From Tetramitus jugosus (lineage: Eukaryota; Heterolobosea; Eutetramitea; Acrasida; Vahlkampfiidae), in contig OW569376.1 of NCBI GenBank assembly GCA_937625935.1, forward strand, positions 310,001 to 374,000: a stretch of DNA of 64,000 bases. The letters are read 5' to 3'. Under the pieces are notes generated by a model, which worked only from the letters and a program-made list of their open reading frames with translations, was not told where the DNA came from and searched no databases. Below are positions 62,825 through 64,000 of the stretch, piece after piece. A program made the translations under genes and the position numbers. Positions within the stretch are counted from its first letter, which is position 1. The number at the start of each line of letters is the position of its first letter.

Positions 62825-63177
62825 ATTTTGTTAAATCTTCTTGTTCTTCATTTACACTTTTCTGTGAATTTGCTGATATCAAGAGATGGTAATTTGAACA
62901 CATTTCCCTTGTACAACACGTTGTGTTTACCATGTTTTTTTATATATAAAATATATAAAAAAACATGCGCCCAAAATACTTTGCTCCAGAGATCACAGAA
63001 TGTCCAAAAACACATCGGATTGTTTGTCGTTCGTTAAGCATCGAAGGAGTTCCTCAGGTATACACTTGCAATATATGGTAGGAGTGATAAATAATTAAAG
63101 TTTACAATATTGTAAATGACAATGTAGAAATTTGTACAAAATAAAACAACACGAAGGGAAACTGGGCAAGGAGCAGA
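62825..63177. promoter_or_regulatory. Upstream region of adenylyl cyclase gene
   Basis: This 353-bp gap holds the cyclase promoter and the 3' flank of the TPR gene. Apart from the perfect inverted repeat at 62931-62967, no gene or RNA is recognised. Confidence 0.45.
62931..62967. repeat. Perfect 17-bp inverted repeat with 3-bp spacer
   Basis: The arms are CATGTTTTTTTATATAT (62931-62947) and its exact reverse complement (62951-62967), with spacer AAA. It could form a cruciform or hairpin, or be a binding site in the cyclase upstream region. Confidence 0.9.
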
Positions 63178-64000
63178 TTAATCACCACGAGCCAAAACAC
63201 CTTGTTGAATACTCTTCTGAATACACAAATATCTTGTCAATTGCGTTTGGTATCTCTCATCTCCCAGTTGCAACAGAAGATCAATTTTACAACTAACCAA
63301 CTGTTTGATCCCTTCGTGATCCGAGCCAACTCTCTTCATTCCATGATCGAGCACGCCTAATGCCTCATGAGTTTGATTGTTGTGAAAGAAATGATAGGCA
63401 ATAGCCGTGTAAGGATAGTAGTAATGAGGGAATCGTCTCATTAGATCAATGTAGGACTTGTGAGCCCTGTCATAATATCCCATCGAGTATTCACTGTCTG
63501 CCTGCTCTGTCAATAGAGTCATAATCAAGTCCATGTTCTTCACATGGCGCAACAGACATTCCAAATCCTTTTCGGCCTCCTCATATCTATTCATCACTGA
63601 AAAAACGTCTCTGCGGTGCAAGTACACGACATAGAGCGAAGGAAACAGTGTGATCGCTCGACCATAACTGCTCAAAGCTCTATCCAGCTCATTCAATTTA
63701 TGAAAACATCGACCAATCTTAAACAAACAAAGACTGTCCCAATATTCATGCACTATCTTGATATCCTTTGGATGGTTACACACACTTTTGGCCATCTTAA
63801 ACATGTGAATTGCGTCATAATGTCTGTCGTATTCATACATTGCGACACCCATGTGATAATATGCAACCATTGCATTCAATCGATGATTTTTGCAGTGGTC
63901 AATCGCCTTCTGATAGAAAGACATGGCAGCCTTCAAGTTCTTCTCTAGTTCACACGAGTAACCAAACAATACCAATGACCAATACTCTAATAACCTCAAC
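63178..64000 (-). CDS. Tetratricopeptide-repeat protein (5' end off window)
   Basis: At least 273 residues; the frame stays open to the window edge, so the N-terminus is missing. TPR-type helical pairs recur: NLKAAMSFYQKAIDHCKNH, AYYHMGVAMYEYDRHYDAIH, CLFKIGRCFHKLNELDRALS and ADSEYSMGYYDRAHKSYIDL. These repeats scaffold protein complexes. No second domain is visible in this part, so no pathway can be given. The TAA stop is at 63178-63180. Confidence 0.8.
   Translation of the reverse strand, partial: LRLLEYWSLVLFGYSCELEKNLKAAMSFYQKAIDHCKNHRLNAMVAYYHMGVAMYEYDRHYDAIHMFKMAKSVCNHPKDIKIVHEYWDSLCLFKIGRCFHKLNELDRALSSYGRAITLFPSLYVVYLHRRDVFSVMNRYEEAEKDLECLLRHVKNMDLIMTLLTEQADSEYSMGYYDRAHKSYIDLMRRFPHYYYPYTAIAYHFFHNNQTHEALGVLDHGMKRVGSDHEGIKQLVSCKIDLLLQLGDERYQTQLTRYLCIQKSIQQGVLARGD

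Overview
This is a stretch of protist nuclear chromosome. The best fit is a heterolobosean amoeboflagellate of the Naegleria type; that placement is an inference from gene content and style. The signs are: genes packed tail to tail (27 to 70 bp between convergent stops); few introns, mostly 54 to 90 nt with GTATGT or GTAAG donors; sense-strand CAA/AAC/CAT/TCA trinucleotide runs coding for long Gln, Asn, His and Ser tracts; AC-rich leaders before ATG; and a eukaryotic signalling set (PIP kinase, DOCK, adenylyl cyclase, arrestin-MORN, RWP-RK) with likely axonemal proteins. I see no tRNA, rRNA, CRISPR array or transposon.

Layout. 1-10 kb: a left-edge acidic protein with five SPFLS-type motifs, a PIP kinase, pyruvate kinase and a TIG-domain regulator. 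10.5-24.5 kb: a polytopic membrane protein joined to a class 3 lipase, an NRAMP metal transporter, an RWP-RK regulator, a histidine acid phosphatase, a purple acid phosphatase and an ethanolamine/choline phosphotransferase. 24.5-37 kb: an unrecognised Q-rich protein, an orphan membrane protein, an arrestin-MORN fusion, an LGxD-repeat (axonemal-like) protein and a seven-exon condensin II subunit G2. 37-41 kb: a small tail-anchored protein, a secreted tandem-repeat precursor and a polytopic orphan. 41-64 kb: an LRR protein, the E4 ubiquitin ligase UBE4B/Ufd2, a membrane-anchored RNase T2-like protein without its catalytic residues, an orphan, a PRP38 splicing factor, a TLC ceramide synthase, a DOCK protein without its catalytic lobe, a BRCT protein, a 12-TM-type adenylyl cyclase and a partial TPR protein.

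The most novel item is the gene at 37906-39456. It has a signal peptide, a helical leader and then eleven 34-residue units, each a Lys-rich amphipathic segment followed by a short G-I-P-L-A-D-A-E-K linker, with no cysteine. It looks like a precursor that could be cut into many cationic helical peptides, similar in character to cecropin or moricin but in a protist polyprotein. Function is inferred only.

Introns were placed by eye from reading-frame continuity, splice signals and conserved motifs: one each in the lipase, NRAMP, RWP-RK, phosphotransferase and DOCK genes, and six in NCAPG2. There is no operon logic; neighbours share location rather than obvious pathways, apart from lipid and phosphoinositide enzymes recurring across the window.
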